Part shown: positions 30,939 to 38,169 of the stretch, piece after piece | Layout: each line of letters starts with the position of its first letter | How positions within the stretch are numbered: the stretch's first letter is position 1 | Source of the DNA: Cribrihabitans marinus | Lineage (GTDB): Bacteria; Pseudomonadota; Alphaproteobacteria; Rhodobacterales; Rhodobacteraceae | Reading direction: 5' to 3' | DNA length: 64,000 bases | Assembly (NCBI RefSeq): GCF_900109035.1 | Contig: NZ_FNYD01000014.1 | Coordinates: forward strand, 1-64,000 | Made by a program: the position numbers and the translations under genes | Notes under the pieces: generated by a model | The model's input: the letters and a program-made list of their open reading frames with translations, nothing else | What the model was told of the DNA's origin: nothing | Databases searched by the model: none

Positions 30939-32147
30939 ATGCGCGATATCCTCGCCACCCGAATTGACACGGAAATGCCTCAGGAAACCACCACCTGGCA
31001 GTCACCTCGATCCCTTCTCGAGGCCGCCAATATCACTGAACAATCACGCGCCGTCCTCGACGGGGAACTGCAAATCCGCCTCGAGACGGCCTTCGAGCTC
31101 TTCATCGACGCAAGGTCGCTGGGATATCGGCCTGGTGCCCTGCGGCTCGATGCCGCTCGTGGTGAACACTGGCGCCGGATCAGCGGTGCGAATACGCAGA
31201 GTGCGAAGCGTGTATGGACGCGGGCTCTCGGGAATCCGTTCTTTTCCGATATCGAGCGGGAAGATATCATCCTCGCGTTGGAAAAGATCCGGAATTTGCC
31301 GAAATACCACGGGAAACGCTGCAGCAATGGCGCCAATCATGAAAGTGGGCTGGGAAAAGAAACTTCCGCTCCCGACCGCATCGGGATCTCGACATTCCTG
31401 AAGTTCGGGCGGACGGCACGCCAGGTTGGCGATCTGCTGGTCGAACTGAATCTCAAAGACGCGAACCCGTTCGAGATCTGTTACTGGTCGACGGCCGAGG
31501 AGGCCCGTCTGCGGCAGCAGGCGCGCCCATCCGGGACCCGTGACTGGTCTGAGGCAGTCAAGTGCTACCTGTCCTCGCCGATGTTCAAGGGTGCCATGAG
31601 GGACGCCGGGGATCCGCTGTTCTGGATCCCGCTCTTGATGCGTCTCGGGGGCCTGCGGCTCGACGAAGCCGTCCACGTCACGATCCAGGATCTGCAATAT
31701 CGTGACGGTATGCCGGTCCTCTGCATCGATCGCGATGCGAAGGCCTCCAAGTCCTTCCGGGAGATCCCTGTCTCTCAGCGGCTTCAGGACCTTGGCTTCG
31801 TCGATCTGTTCGAGCTGCGGCGCGACCAGAAAGAGACACTGCTGTTCCCGCAACTTGCGGAAGTTCGGCCCGGGTCGGGCAGCGCGCGGTTCCGGAAGGA
31901 TTTCATTCGCTACTGCGAGACGCACGGGATGGATGCTTCGACGCTCCACGCTCACGATTTCCGGAGAGCCTTGCATCATGCACTGCTCGAACAGGAATGC
32001 CCGGAGCACGTGGTCAGAAGCGCAATGGGTCAGATGTCGCGGGATACGTCGGGCAAGTTTCTCGACGACAGCCTGCTTCAAACCGTCCAGCAGGCGCTAT
32101 CCGAGGCTGGCGCGGGCCTTCCGGATATCGTCGGACCGAACCGCTGA
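30939..32147 (+). CDS. Degenerate tyrosine recombinase paralogue of Int1 (Int2)
   Basis: A 402-aa protein clearly related to the C-terminal half of Int1; both share IRxxPKYHGK, a DANPFEIC/ENPFEIC block, PLFWxPL and the Arg motif. Int2 keeps the first Arg (GGLRLDE), Lys and H339-x-x-R342 (HDFR). The Int1 MGHE is MGQM (Q365), and the nucleophile Tyr position reads GKFLD (F374). It should therefore be unable to cut DNA and may be a structural or regulatory partner. The start is the ATG at 30939, after GGAGAT; the reading upstream to 30750 overlaps Int1. It ends before a terminator. Confidence 0.8.
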   Translation: MRDILATRIDTEMPQETTTWQSPRSLLEAANITEQSRAVLDGELQIRLETAFELFIDARSLGYRPGALRLDAARGEHWRRISGANTQSAKRVWTRALGNPFFSDIEREDIILALEKIRNLPKYHGKRCSNGANHESGLGKETSAPDRIGISTFLKFGRTARQVGDLLVELNLKDANPFEICYWSTAEEARLRQQARPSGTRDWSEAVKCYLSSPMFKGAMRDAGDPLFWIPLLMRLGGLRLDEAVHVTIQDLQYRDGMPVLCIDRDAKASKSFREIPVSQRLQDLGFVDLFELRRDQKETLLFPQLAEVRPGSGSARFRKDFIRYCETHGMDASTLHAHDFRRALHHALLEQECPEHVVRSAMGQMSRDTSGKFLDDSLLQTVQQALSEAGAGLPDIVGPNR

Positions 32148-32162
32148 ACCATAGCGAGGGGG

Positions 32163-32190
32163 AGGCCCGGGTACATGCCCCGGGCCTTCT
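32163..32190 (+). terminator. Intrinsic terminator after Int2
   Basis: An AGGCCCGGG/CCCGGGCCT stem (9 bp, 7-base loop, 32163-32187) is followed by TCT. It lies between the Int2 stop and the convergent small gene at 32204. Confidence 0.65.
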
Positions 32191-32203
32191 GCATGATTCC
32201 GCA

Positions 32204-32593
32204 TCATTCTCGTCTTCGGCAACTCCTTGGCGCGACGAGCCCCCTGCTCCGAAGACAGGCCAACGCGCGCAGGGTCTCATGTGCGGAAAGTCGCCGCGCA
32301 AATATGAAAGCGGTTGGATAGTGCGCATACCATCTTGCCGGCGCTTCGAGATAACCGAGCGTGCCGAGCGCTTCGAGCGCCGTCACCCGAACGACACCGC
32401 ACTCGAAATACCACTCGGTTTCCTCGATGCCCGGTTCGACCCCAAATCGACCATTCCGGAGATCGAAAACACCTGCGACGAGAGTGAATGGCCTGAGATC
32501 GCGATGAACATGTTCACACCATGCCCAGGCCATGCCGAGGTCGTCGGCAATCCTGCCGCGGTCTCCGGTGAACGGGTCATTCCTACTCACCAT
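32204..32593 (-). CDS. Hypothetical protein, 129 aa
   Basis: Not recognised. The ATG at 32593 follows a GAGAG sequence. The product begins MVSRNDPFTGDRGRIADD, with mixed alpha/beta content and several Trp residues, and no signal or membrane segment. It is the last of three small minus-strand genes that appear to form one operon (gaps of 69 and 80 bp). Coding status is moderate: length and ribosome-binding site support it, but no family is identified. Confidence 0.5.
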   Translation of the reverse strand: MVSRNDPFTGDRGRIADDLGMAWAWCEHVHRDLRPFTLVAGVFDLRNGRFGVEPGIEETEWYFECGVVRVTALEALGTLGYLEAPARWYAHYPTAFIFARRLSAHETLRALACLRSRGLVAPRSCRRRE

Positions 32594-32662
32594 GGGAGCT
32601 CTCGCCAAAGCCCGAGGCGATAGGAACGCGGCGACGCGCTGTCGTGCTGTCACCGCTGTGCA

Positions 32663-33106
32663 TCAGCCCGCGAACCTGCGATTGACCACTCGCTCGCCAC
32701 AGAGACGCGCGTCGAACATCCGCATCATCCGCGCGAGGTAAAGAAGCTTGTTGGACCAAAGCTCGATCGCTTCCCCGCGCTCCGAGAGAATCCGGCGCTT
32801 GTAGACTGCACCAGTTGCTCCGTAGTCAGGGTCATTCTTACCCTCGAACACGTCCTCGTAGCAGAGCGTCTCCGTCTCGCGTTCCGCCCGGAGAATATCC
32901 GCGAGCAGATCGACGGACTGCAGCGCACGCGGACCAGCGGGATCATCGCCAGAGATGTCGTTCAGCAGGCCGCGGATATGACGGTGCTGATGTGCATCTG
33001 CCGACAGAAGGTTGACGGGCAGGTCCTCGGCAAGAGCCCTGCAAGCAACGATTGTTCGCGCGGCAAGCTCTTCGATTGGCATCACATGGAGTTGTATGTC
33101 GTTCAT
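32663..33106 (-). CDS. Hypothetical protein, 147 aa
   Basis: Not recognised. The ATG at 33106, after GGAGAG, gives MNDIQLHVMPIEELAARTIV, an acidic helical protein with a basic C-terminal helix (NKLLYLARMMRMFDARL). It is the middle gene of the three-gene minus-strand group beside the recombinases. A regulatory or accessory role in island mobility is only a guess from position. Confidence 0.55.
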   Translation of the reverse strand: MNDIQLHVMPIEELAARTIVACRALAEDLPVNLLSADAHQHRHIRGLLNDISGDDPAGPRALQSVDLLADILRAERETETLCYEDVFEGKNDPDYGATGAVYKRRILSERGEAIELWSNKLLYLARMMRMFDARLCGERVVNRRFAG

Positions 33107-33131
33107 CCAGTCTCTCCAGAAATCATTCTCT

Positions 33132-33178
33132 GGCGCCGCACCACACGGCGCCTTCAAGAGCCGGCCCAGAGGGCCGGC
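33132..33178 (-). repeat. Two GC-rich hairpins between small genes
   Basis: GGCGCC at 33132 and 33147 can pair, and GCCGGCCC (33160-33167) pairs perfectly with GGGCCGGC (33171-33178) around AGA. They lie in the 80-bp gap between the first and second small genes. No T tract follows on the transcribed strand, so they look more like transcript processing or stability hairpins than a full terminator. Confidence 0.5.
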
Positions 33179-33186
33179 GGGAGAGA

Positions 33187-33597
33187 TCAGGCCGCGTCGC
33201 GAGCTGGCCTCGCGGCCGCCGGCGTGTCCGCAGGCGCCGACGCGTCCGGCAGAGCACATAGAACCTCGGTCATCGCGTCCGCAAGACGGCAGATTCCGGT
33301 GACTACGAGATTGGCGGGATGGAGGTCGCAGAAGTGGCCAGGATCGGTCGCATCCGGATCGCCGACCAGCTCGAGGGTCAGCAACCCATGAAACCAGCGG
33401 ATCTCGCGCCGCAGGTGGGGCCCGAGGTGGGACGCCTGTCGAAGCCGCGAGACCAGGCGCAGAAATCGGCGCTGCGCTGCCTGCCCGCCGAGCAGCAATG
33501 ATGCCTCCGAGAGGCCTGCGAAGTGCTCGGCGACAAAGCTCCGTATTGACCTAAGGGCAATTGCACCTGCAGACCGGGAGGGGGTGATGTTGGGCAT
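33187..33597 (-). CDS. Hypothetical protein, 136 aa
   Basis: Not recognised. The ATG at 33597 follows AAGGAAC. The product begins MPNITPSRSAGAIALRSIRS and is a mostly helical, Arg/Leu-rich protein with a low-complexity Ala/Pro tail. It is first gene of the three-gene group. A palindrome 18 bp upstream (33615-33629) could be its operator. An upstream in-frame ATG at 33639 would run across that palindrome and is less likely. Confidence 0.5.
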   Translation of the reverse strand: MPNITPSRSAGAIALRSIRSFVAEHFAGLSEASLLLGGQAAQRRFLRLVSRLRQASHLGPHLRREIRWFHGLLTLELVGDPDATDPGHFCDLHPANLVVTGICRLADAMTEVLCALPDASAPADTPAAARPARDAA

Positions 33598-33614
33598 GGG
33601 TGAGTTCCTTCTGT

Positions 33615-33629
33615 CACGGACAGTCCGTG
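33615..33629. promoter_or_regulatory. Palindromic operator candidate
   Basis: CACGGAC-A-GTCCGTG is a perfect 7-bp inverted repeat around one base, placed 17 bp before the start of the three-gene minus-strand group. Spacing and symmetry fit a repressor dimer site. Confidence 0.5.
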
Positions 33630-34008
33630 TCCGCTTCAAGCGCCCTGATTTCTCCTTTCTTCGGGGCGGGATGCGGGGCTCGACTCTCTTCGGTAGCAGC
33701 CAGGAGAGTGACAGTAGTATCGAACCCGTTCCTTCTGTGTTGGCGCGCGAGGCGCAGGCGGCGCGCCCTCACGCAGAGGGGCGCGCCGACCGAAGGCTCG
33801 TGCACGAATATCTTGCTGCGTATTGTCGCTCACGGATCCTGCGGGACTGCCAACCGAGACTATTCGTATCGCGTCTCGTGCTGCACCTTTCATGCCGATC
33901 AGCTCGGCCTCGTCGATCGCGGCCTCACCCGGATGGCCGCGATCGATCGGGGACGATCCGCTCTTCCAATTCTTCCGCGCTTGCTGTCAGGCAGACACCA
34001 TGGCGAAG
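33630..34008. other. Intergenic stretch without a convincing gene
   Basis: No reading frame here has both a ribosome-binding site and protein-like composition; those present are short and Arg/Ser-rich, as expected of shadow frames in GC-rich DNA. The stretch separates the recombinase pair from the small-gene group. Confidence 0.5.
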
Positions 34009-35391
34009 CTACAGATGCGTCGCGCGGTTCCGAGTCTTGTGATGGGCGGTTGTTTTTTCCGACTGCGCCGCAATGGCCTTTCGCGCCCTTTGCCAGATGG
34101 CTTCCCCCGCCGCTCCTTCGCACTCGGCACGATACGCCTTGCCGGCTCTTCGCGTGCCATGTCCCAGGTGGGTCGCAATGACATCGGCCGCGCGTACCGG
34201 GTCGTGACGACGCATGTAGTCCGCGGCAAGGGTCCTCAGATCATGCGAAGGGACACCAATCGCGGCCTTGGTCAGTTCGGTCGGAAGATTCCGGTAGGGC
34301 TGGCTGTGAACGAGCGACAACCAGTTGCAGCCGACAAGCTCCTGGTGGCGGATATGGACGAGGCGATCGGGCCGCCCGTCGAGGATCCACTCGTCGAGGA
34401 TTTCGCAGATCTCGGGCCAGATCGCACCCGTTTCCGTCTCGGCCCGGGTCTTCTGCTGCTGCCATTCGGCGCGCCAGGTTCCGTCGACCTCACGGACGAT
34501 CTGATGGCCGAAGCGCCAGGATACGAGATCGCCCTTCCGCGGCGGCTTGTGCATGATGACCGCGCAGACGACCGCCTGCTGCATGCAGCGGCGTCGCGCT
34601 GAGCTATGTGCCGGCAGGTCATGAGCGCGTTCCCTGAGTTCGCGGATCCTGTCGGCGACATGAGCATATCCGCCGCGTTCCGTGAGGCCCGCCAGCCGTT
34701 CATACTTGTTCTTCGCAGCCAGCTCGGCCTGATCCCGCAGATCGCGCGAGATGACCCGCATCGCAGTCAGGCTCTCTTGCGCGACGCCACATTTGGCGCC
34801 CAAGGCAATCAGGCCCTCGAGGTAGTTCGCGGCCGTGACGGGCTTCACGCGCCGTTCCGGGTCGGGGTGGAACAGGAAAGCATCCGACAGTTCGCACGCC
34901 GCGACGAAGCCATGCGCCTCGGACGCGAGACCTTCCGCGACGATCGTGGCGCACCGATCGATGCTGGCGATGTACCGCTGCCTGGTGCTGGCCTTGATAG
35001 GTGCGTCGTCGAGGTCTGGCTTCATCCGCCGCCACGTCTCGGGCCAGGCCGCGCCGATGGTCGTCTCAACGGTCGGCGCGACCTTCGCGGTCCGCTTCGG
35101 TCGCCGGGCATACCATTCCTCGCTGACGACCTTGGCCAAGGCAGTCGACACATGCGGCGCGTATCGCGAGAGCGCGCGCAGCAGACACCGAAATGTCGAT
35201 TCCGAAGCGGCCGCGTCCCGGTATGCCTCGGTGGGCGGCATGGCGAGACTGCCCTTGCCTGCCCGGACCGCCGACCAGAAACGACCCATCACCTGCGCCG
35301 CACCCGGCTCGAGTTGCGGCGCGTCTTCCAGCATGGCACGGCGGATCGCGGCCGGCACATCTTTCAGTATCTCGTCGGGCCTGCTCTTCAT
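34009..35391 (-). CDS. Tyrosine recombinase (Int3)
   Basis: A 460-aa protein. The start is the ATG at 35391, which lies one base after the stop of the preceding recombinase. The C-terminal catalytic domain shows Arg in KPPRKGDL, H383-x-x-R386 (HDLR), H411 (LGHG) and nucleophile Y420 (KAYRAE), so the full set is present. The N-terminal half is helical and resembles SAM-like core-binding domains, with no close match to Int1. It is coupled to Int4 in a two-recombinase operon, an arrangement often used when two different subunits act on one att site. Confidence 0.85.
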   Translation of the reverse strand: MKSRPDEILKDVPAAIRRAMLEDAPQLEPGAAQVMGRFWSAVRAGKGSLAMPPTEAYRDAAASESTFRCLLRALSRYAPHVSTALAKVVSEEWYARRPKRTAKVAPTVETTIGAAWPETWRRMKPDLDDAPIKASTRQRYIASIDRCATIVAEGLASEAHGFVAACELSDAFLFHPDPERRVKPVTAANYLEGLIALGAKCGVAQESLTAMRVISRDLRDQAELAAKNKYERLAGLTERGGYAHVADRIRELRERAHDLPAHSSARRRCMQQAVVCAVIMHKPPRKGDLVSWRFGHQIVREVDGTWRAEWQQQKTRAETETGAIWPEICEILDEWILDGRPDRLVHIRHQELVGCNWLSLVHSQPYRNLPTELTKAAIGVPSHDLRTLAADYMRRHDPVRAADVIATHLGHGTRRAGKAYRAECEGAAGEAIWQRARKAIAAQSEKTTAHHKTRNRATHL

Positions 35392-35392
35392 G

Positions 35393-37318
35393 TCATGTTC
35401 TCCGTTGCATGCGCGAAAAAATATCCGGGTGCCGCTCAAGCAGAGCGGCGCGCACGGCCACGGCCGCCGCTTCACCGCTGTCCTTCCCGTAATGCCGTTT
35501 CGCGACTTGTTCCGTGTTCGCGAGAACCGAAGCGACGGTTCCGAACGCACCGGGTTTGACAGCGAGCAACAGCGTGGCAAGCGCGTGCCGGCACTGGTGC
35601 GGCGTCAGCCCGAGCCCGAGCTGGCGGTCGCCGAGATCCCACAACTCCAGGATCGATGCGACGGACATGCAACCACCGGGCAGGTTCAGGGCCGATTTCC
35701 GCAACCGTGGTGCGGCGGTGCCCGGAAAAAGGTAGGGCGAGTCATCGAGGCCGCGGAGCTTCATCAGCTTGGGCCGGTCGACCTTGTCCCACTGCCAGAG
35801 CACCTTGGCGTCGTCTCCGAGCACGTTGACGACCAAAGTTTCCCCGTTCTTGACCTCGCCTCCGGAAAACCGGATCTCGGCATGCTCCCGGTCCGCGATC
35901 CATGTCAGGTTGCGCGGGCATCCCGGTGTCGCCCGGCGACGGGTCATGAACAGGTTGGCCGGCCGCAGCGCCCGGCTGACCTGGATCGCGTAGGCAGCGG
36001 CGCAAGCCGACAGCCGGAGTGCACGATCCTTTGCAAAGTCGGTCGATGCCGCCGCGAGTTCCTTGGTCGAGATGTCGCCGAGCCGAGCGGGGGCGTTCAC
36101 GAAGGCCGCCGCGAGATGCGGGGACTTTCGCAGACGGTTGCAGATGGCCTCCGCGTCTGCGGTCATTTCGATCGGCGACAACACGTAGTCCGCATGGAAC
36201 AGCCGCACGAGGCGGATCCGCGCGAGGATCTCGGGATCGCGCAGACCGTGCCGCGCGATCGTCGTTAGGTTCGTGAACCGAGACCACAGCGTCGAGCTTT
36301 CGTCCGCATCCTTCAGCGTGGGAGACGCCGCGCTCCGCGCAATCTGCGCGGCGCAGGCCGCTTCCAGCGCGTCGGTGGTGAACGCGTCGCGCAACGTCCC
36401 GAGGCCCGCGAACCCGGTCTCCGGCGCATGGCTCTCGCGCAGGAGCCAGGTCGTGGCCTGCCGGTAGCCAGCCAGCGCGGTCTCGATGTTCTTGGGCAGC
36501 TTTTTCTTCTTGTCACCGACGCGCGCAGCGATCTCCGCATCGATCTCGATGGCCGACCGGCCAAGTCGCATCTGCTCCTTGGCCCATTCTCTCATGTCGG
36601 CTGGCTGGCGCAGGGTCTGGCGGAACACCTCCTCCGCATCTGCACGGAAATCGGCGGGCAGCGACTCCCAGGGAATGCGGCGCGCCCGGTCGGAGGCGGC
36701 CGGCACGACGAAATCCTGGCGTGGCAGCAGGCCCGCAAGCTCCGGCCAGCGATTGTGTCCGCGTCGCAGCTCGACAATGCGCTGCGCAAACTTCCGTAGC
36801 GACTTGCGACCATCCGGCGTCGCGTCGTGCCAGAGCCGGTCGAATTCTGCCTGGTCGAGGTCCGGCAAGGCAAGGCGAGCCCGTGCCCGAACCAGGAGAA
36901 ACGGCCTGTGGGTGCTGGTGGTGAAAAGCGCGCCGCTGTCGACGAACCCCTCGTTCTCGACGATGAACTTGATGGCCTTGTCGTAGCTCGCGCGGGCGCC
37001 CGTGTCCGGGGTGTCATGTCCGTGCGCCACAAGAAATCGCTGTAGAGCGGAGCGGACACGGGAATTCCCGCGCTTGCGCGCCGTGTCGAGATTCTTCGAG
37101 CGGGAGACGGCCCCATAGGCGGATGCGGCGATCACCTTCTCGAAGTAGCCGAGGTCAGCCGGGACGAGATCCAACTCCTCTTCGGTAAGGTCGAGCCGGG
37201 TGGCGACCTTCTCGATCTCATAGATCGTGTCGCGGCTCTCGCCGGTCTCCTTCGCCCACTCCAGAAAGTTCGGGAACATCGGGGGGGCGGCGTTGGTCAA
37301 TGTTCTGTCGTGTTTCAT
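35393..37318 (-). CDS. Large tyrosine recombinase (Int4)
   Basis: A 641-aa protein from the ATG at 37318, preceded by GGAG; a GTG at 37360 is possible but falls inside a hairpin. The catalytic end has Arg in RALRPANLF, H574-x-x-R577 (HQCR) and Y610 (RHYGKDSG). The usual LGH motif reads LANT, an Asn in place of the second His. The long N-terminal part (about 400 aa) is helical and not recognised. It begins the Int4-Int3 pair and follows the excisionase-like gene. Confidence 0.8.
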   Translation of the reverse strand: MKHDRTLTNAAPPMFPNFLEWAKETGESRDTIYEIEKVATRLDLTEEELDLVPADLGYFEKVIAASAYGAVSRSKNLDTARKRGNSRVRSALQRFLVAHGHDTPDTGARASYDKAIKFIVENEGFVDSGALFTTSTHRPFLLVRARARLALPDLDQAEFDRLWHDATPDGRKSLRKFAQRIVELRRGHNRWPELAGLLPRQDFVVPAASDRARRIPWESLPADFRADAEEVFRQTLRQPADMREWAKEQMRLGRSAIEIDAEIAARVGDKKKKLPKNIETALAGYRQATTWLLRESHAPETGFAGLGTLRDAFTTDALEAACAAQIARSAASPTLKDADESSTLWSRFTNLTTIARHGLRDPEILARIRLVRLFHADYVLSPIEMTADAEAICNRLRKSPHLAAAFVNAPARLGDISTKELAAASTDFAKDRALRLSACAAAYAIQVSRALRPANLFMTRRRATPGCPRNLTWIADREHAEIRFSGGEVKNGETLVVNVLGDDAKVLWQWDKVDRPKLMKLRGLDDSPYLFPGTAAPRLRKSALNLPGGCMSVASILELWDLGDRQLGLGLTPHQCRHALATLLLAVKPGAFGTVASVLANTEQVAKRHYGKDSGEAAAVAVRAALLERHPDIFSRMQRRT

Positions 37319-37349
37319 CTTTTCGATCTCCAGGGTTGGGGCCTCGCGG

Positions 37350-37373
37350 GCCGCCTTCACGCGGAAAGGCGGC
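37350..37373 (-). promoter_or_regulatory. Leader hairpin before Int4
   Basis: GCCGCCTT (37350-37357) pairs with AAGGCGGC (37366-37373) around an 8-base loop, about 30 bases upstream of the Int4 start in the minus-strand leader. It could limit expression of the recombinases. The 268 bp between Int4 and the HTH gene hold nothing else clear. Confidence 0.4.
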
Positions 37374-37586
37374 TCGTGCGGCCCAGGCCACGGACCTCAT
37401 TCGGTCCCTTCAGGAGATCGCGCCCGGCGCGGCGTCTCGCACAATCTGTCGTGATTTTCCCGCGTTTCGCAGGATCGCCCCCGAGCATAACGCCGATTTA
37501 TGTTCGGGGACGGATGTGCGACGGGCGGAGCCATCCCGCTCGTGTCGGAATGGTCCCGGTCGCACTTGTGCGACGCGGACGGGGTG

Positions 37587-37955
37587 TCATTTCCACCAGC
37601 CGTGAGGAAGATCGACACCCCGCAGCTGCAGCCAATCGGTCACGTCATGCGGGTTGAAGCGGACGGCCCCGAAGACGTTGCGCGTGGGCATCCCGTCATC
37701 GATCCACCGCTCGACGGTGCGCACGCTGACCCGGAGGGCTCCGGCTATGACCTTCTTGCCAAGCAAATTGTCTTGGTAGCGTCGGATCAGCGCACGCTTC
37801 GGCATCGGTCCGTCCTCGCAAGCCCAGACATCCGGCCAAGCCATGCGATAGACGCGACCGATGCGGGTCGCTTCGATCTCACCCGCCCGGATCTTGCGCC
37901 GGACCGTGTCAGGTCGCAGGCCGAAATGGTTGGCAACTTCTTCAACTGACAGCAT
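37587..37955 (-). CDS. Double helix-turn-helix, excisionase/MerR-like protein
   Basis: A 122-aa protein with two HTH_17-like units: MLSVEEVANHFGLRPDTVRRK at the N-terminus and a second at about 60-110 (VSVRTVERWIDDGMPTRNV). The ATG follows AGGAAAAA. Small proteins of this kind next to tyrosine recombinases act as excisionases or as regulators of the integrase. An imperfect inverted repeat sits directly over its 5' leader, suggesting autoregulation. Confidence 0.75.
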   Translation of the reverse strand: MLSVEEVANHFGLRPDTVRRKIRAGEIEATRIGRVYRMAWPDVWACEDGPMPKRALIRRYQDNLLGKKVIAGALRVSVRTVERWIDDGMPTRNVFGAVRFNPHDVTDWLQLRGVDLPHGWWK

Positions 37956-37960
37956 TTTTT

Positions 37961-37985
37961 CCTCATCAGGTTGTTCCTGAAGAGG
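37961..37985. promoter_or_regulatory. Imperfect inverted repeat before the HTH gene
   Basis: CCTCATCAGG (37961-37970) and CCTGAAGAGG (37976-37985) are complementary at 9 of 10 positions with a 5-base spacer. They begin 5 bp upstream of the HTH gene start, where a bound protein would block its translation start or promoter. Confidence 0.5.
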
Positions 37986-38030
37986 AATTAGTCCCCGCGT
38001 TCTTTGTTCTGAAACGCACGGAGACAACCC

Positions 38031-38081
38031 CAATGGTGTCATGCGTCAATTAGAACGATCAATTGGCCGGCGACACCATTG
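38031..38081. promoter_or_regulatory. Nested inverted repeats in the divergent promoter region
   Basis: CAATGGTGTC (38031-38040) and GACACCATTG (38072-38081) are perfect 10-bp complements 31 bp apart. Inside them CAATT (38047-38051) and AATTG (38061-38065) form a second pair. The structure lies between the divergent HTH gene and the plus-strand ATPase, so it is a likely operator or a recombination/transfer site. Confidence 0.6.
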
Positions 38082-38169
38082 CTGTCGCGCCAGTCCTCAC
38101 GCAGCTGTGACCGAACGCATTTCTGCGAGACAACGCCTGCGCCCAGTTCCTCCGAAACGGAGGCAGCAG

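Noticed and set aside
28508-37318. A classical RIT (recombinase-in-trio) element
   Set aside because: A RIT has three overlapping same-strand recombinases. Here there are two pairs on opposite strands, separated by other genes.
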